A stretch of DNA of 64,000 nucleotides. Source: Methylophilus sp. QUAN (GTDB taxonomy: Bacteria; Pseudomonadota; Gammaproteobacteria; Burkholderiales; Methylophilaceae). The stretch lies in assembly GCF_015354445.1 (NCBI RefSeq), contig NZ_JADKYT010000001.1, positions 620,001 through 684,000 on the forward strand, in the 5' to 3' direction. A model generated the notes under the pieces. The model searched no databases. It saw only the letters and a program-made list of their open reading frames with translations, and was not told where the DNA came from. The position numbers were made by a program, and so were the translations under genes. Below, piece after piece: positions 62,678 to 64,000 of the stretch (within the stretch, counting starts at the first letter, position 1; each line of letters begins with the position of its first letter).

Positions 62678-62935
62678 ATGGCACACAAAAAAGCAGGCGG
62701 TAGTTCACGTAACGGTCGCGACTCACAAGCCAAGCGCCTGGGCGTTAAAGCTTTCGGTGAAACAGTAGTTAACGCTGGCAGCATCATCGTTCGCCAACGT
62801 GGTACTAGAATGCACGCTGGCGAAAACGTCGGTATGGGCAAAGACCACACACTGTATGCATTGGTAGAAGGCAAAGTTAAATTTGCAATCAAAGGCGCGT
62901 TGAAGCGTCATACCGTGAGCATCGAAGCGGTTTAA
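62678..62935 (+). CDS. rpmA: 50S ribosomal protein L27
   Basis: 85 residues, starting [20 protein letters not shown], the N-terminal tail that reaches the peptidyl-transferase centre; no cleavable extension of the Firmicute type. Second gene of the rplU-rpmA transcript and followed by a terminator. Confidence 0.99.
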   Translation: MAHKKAGGSSRNGRDSQAKRLGVKAFGETVVNAGSIIVRQRGTRMHAGENVGMGKDHTLYALVEGKVKFAIKGALKRHTVSIEAV

Positions 62936-62949
62936 TCAAAGTTTTATGT

Positions 62950-62981
62950 AAAAAGCCCTGTCGCTTGACGGGGCTTTTTAC
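62950..62981 (+). terminator. Terminator after rpmA
   Basis: AAAAAGCCCTGTC-GCTT-GACGGGGCTTTTTA, strong stem (one G-T pair) and T-run; obgE therefore likely has its own promoter. Confidence 0.9.
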
Positions 62982-63018
62982 TTTATAGTTCGCAGATTAC
63001 TGTTGATACTTACAGTAA

Positions 63019-64000
<982 letters not shown>

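Overview
The window is a dense chromosomal segment of a betaproteobacterium. The best guess is a member of the Methylophilaceae (Methylophilus/Methylotenera/Methylovorus type). This rests on gene order (dciA / M23 peptidase / secA; dapA-bamC-MBL; rsxB-nth-DUF1841; pssA-leuA; yajC-secD-secF near tgt; rplU-rpmA-obgE), a K+-independent H+-pumping pyrophosphatase beside a soluble one, and several PEP-CTERM surface proteins. No methylotrophy gene lies in the window, so the family assignment is an inference. Nothing indicates a plasmid or an intact phage.

Layout. 1-8.1 kb: purC 3' end, a DUF1232 membrane protein, ppa and hppA (convergent), dciA divergent from an M23 peptidase, secA and a DUF1289 protein. 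8.2-13.5 kb (minus strand): a MarR regulator, then rsxB, nth, DUF1841, an ECF-type sigma factor, its zinc-finger anti-sigma factor and a three-gene bufferin/oxazolin-like RiPP cassette (a multi-Cys precursor with four exact-length EGSC decapeptide repeats, a DUF692/MNIO enzyme and a DUF2063 partner). 13.6-16.6 kb: dapA, bamC and an MBL hydrolase. 16.6-23 kb: a heavy-metal RND operon (small exported protein, CusC-, CusB- and CusA-like subunits, non-canonical PII protein). 23-30.7 kb: clpS/clpA, a CorC-like protein and yajC-secD-secF. 30.8-32.3 kb: an interruption between yajC and tgt holding a PEP-CTERM gene and a ~600-bp non-coding element with long terminal inverted repeats. 32.3-41.6 kb: tgt, pssA, leuA, an EamA transporter, a HAD phosphatase, a porin-like protein, a cytochrome c assembly-type protein, ffh and tRNA-Lys.

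41.6-46.2 kb is the accessory stretch. It is visibly AT-richer and holds a divergent HNH nuclease / DUF4145 pair bracketed by degenerate direct repeats, an unknown exported protein, a small lipoprotein reading frame broken by one amber codon, and a PEP-CTERM protein. 46.4-52.8 kb: three c-di-GMP genes in tandem (GGDEF; HD-GYP; GAF-PAS-GGDEF-EAL) followed by a NIDO-like PEP-CTERM protein. 52.8-53.7 kb: three small genes of unknown function behind a perfect 21-bp palindromic Fur box overlapping a good promoter; the first and third are paralogues. 53.7-57.1 kb: ppk2 and a PitA-type phosphate transporter, divergent, each with a Pho-box-like repeat, then an OhrR-like regulator. 57.3-64 kb: a DEDDh exonuclease/GIY-YIG fusion, ccoG, a MocR-type regulator, an unknown small protein, and rplU-rpmA-obgE (cut by the window end).

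The most promising undescribed candidates are the Fur-box small-protein operon, the sigma-controlled RiPP cassette, the HNH/DUF4145 module and the inverted-repeat element between tgt and yajC. Functions were assigned by reading translations and motifs only; no database search was run.
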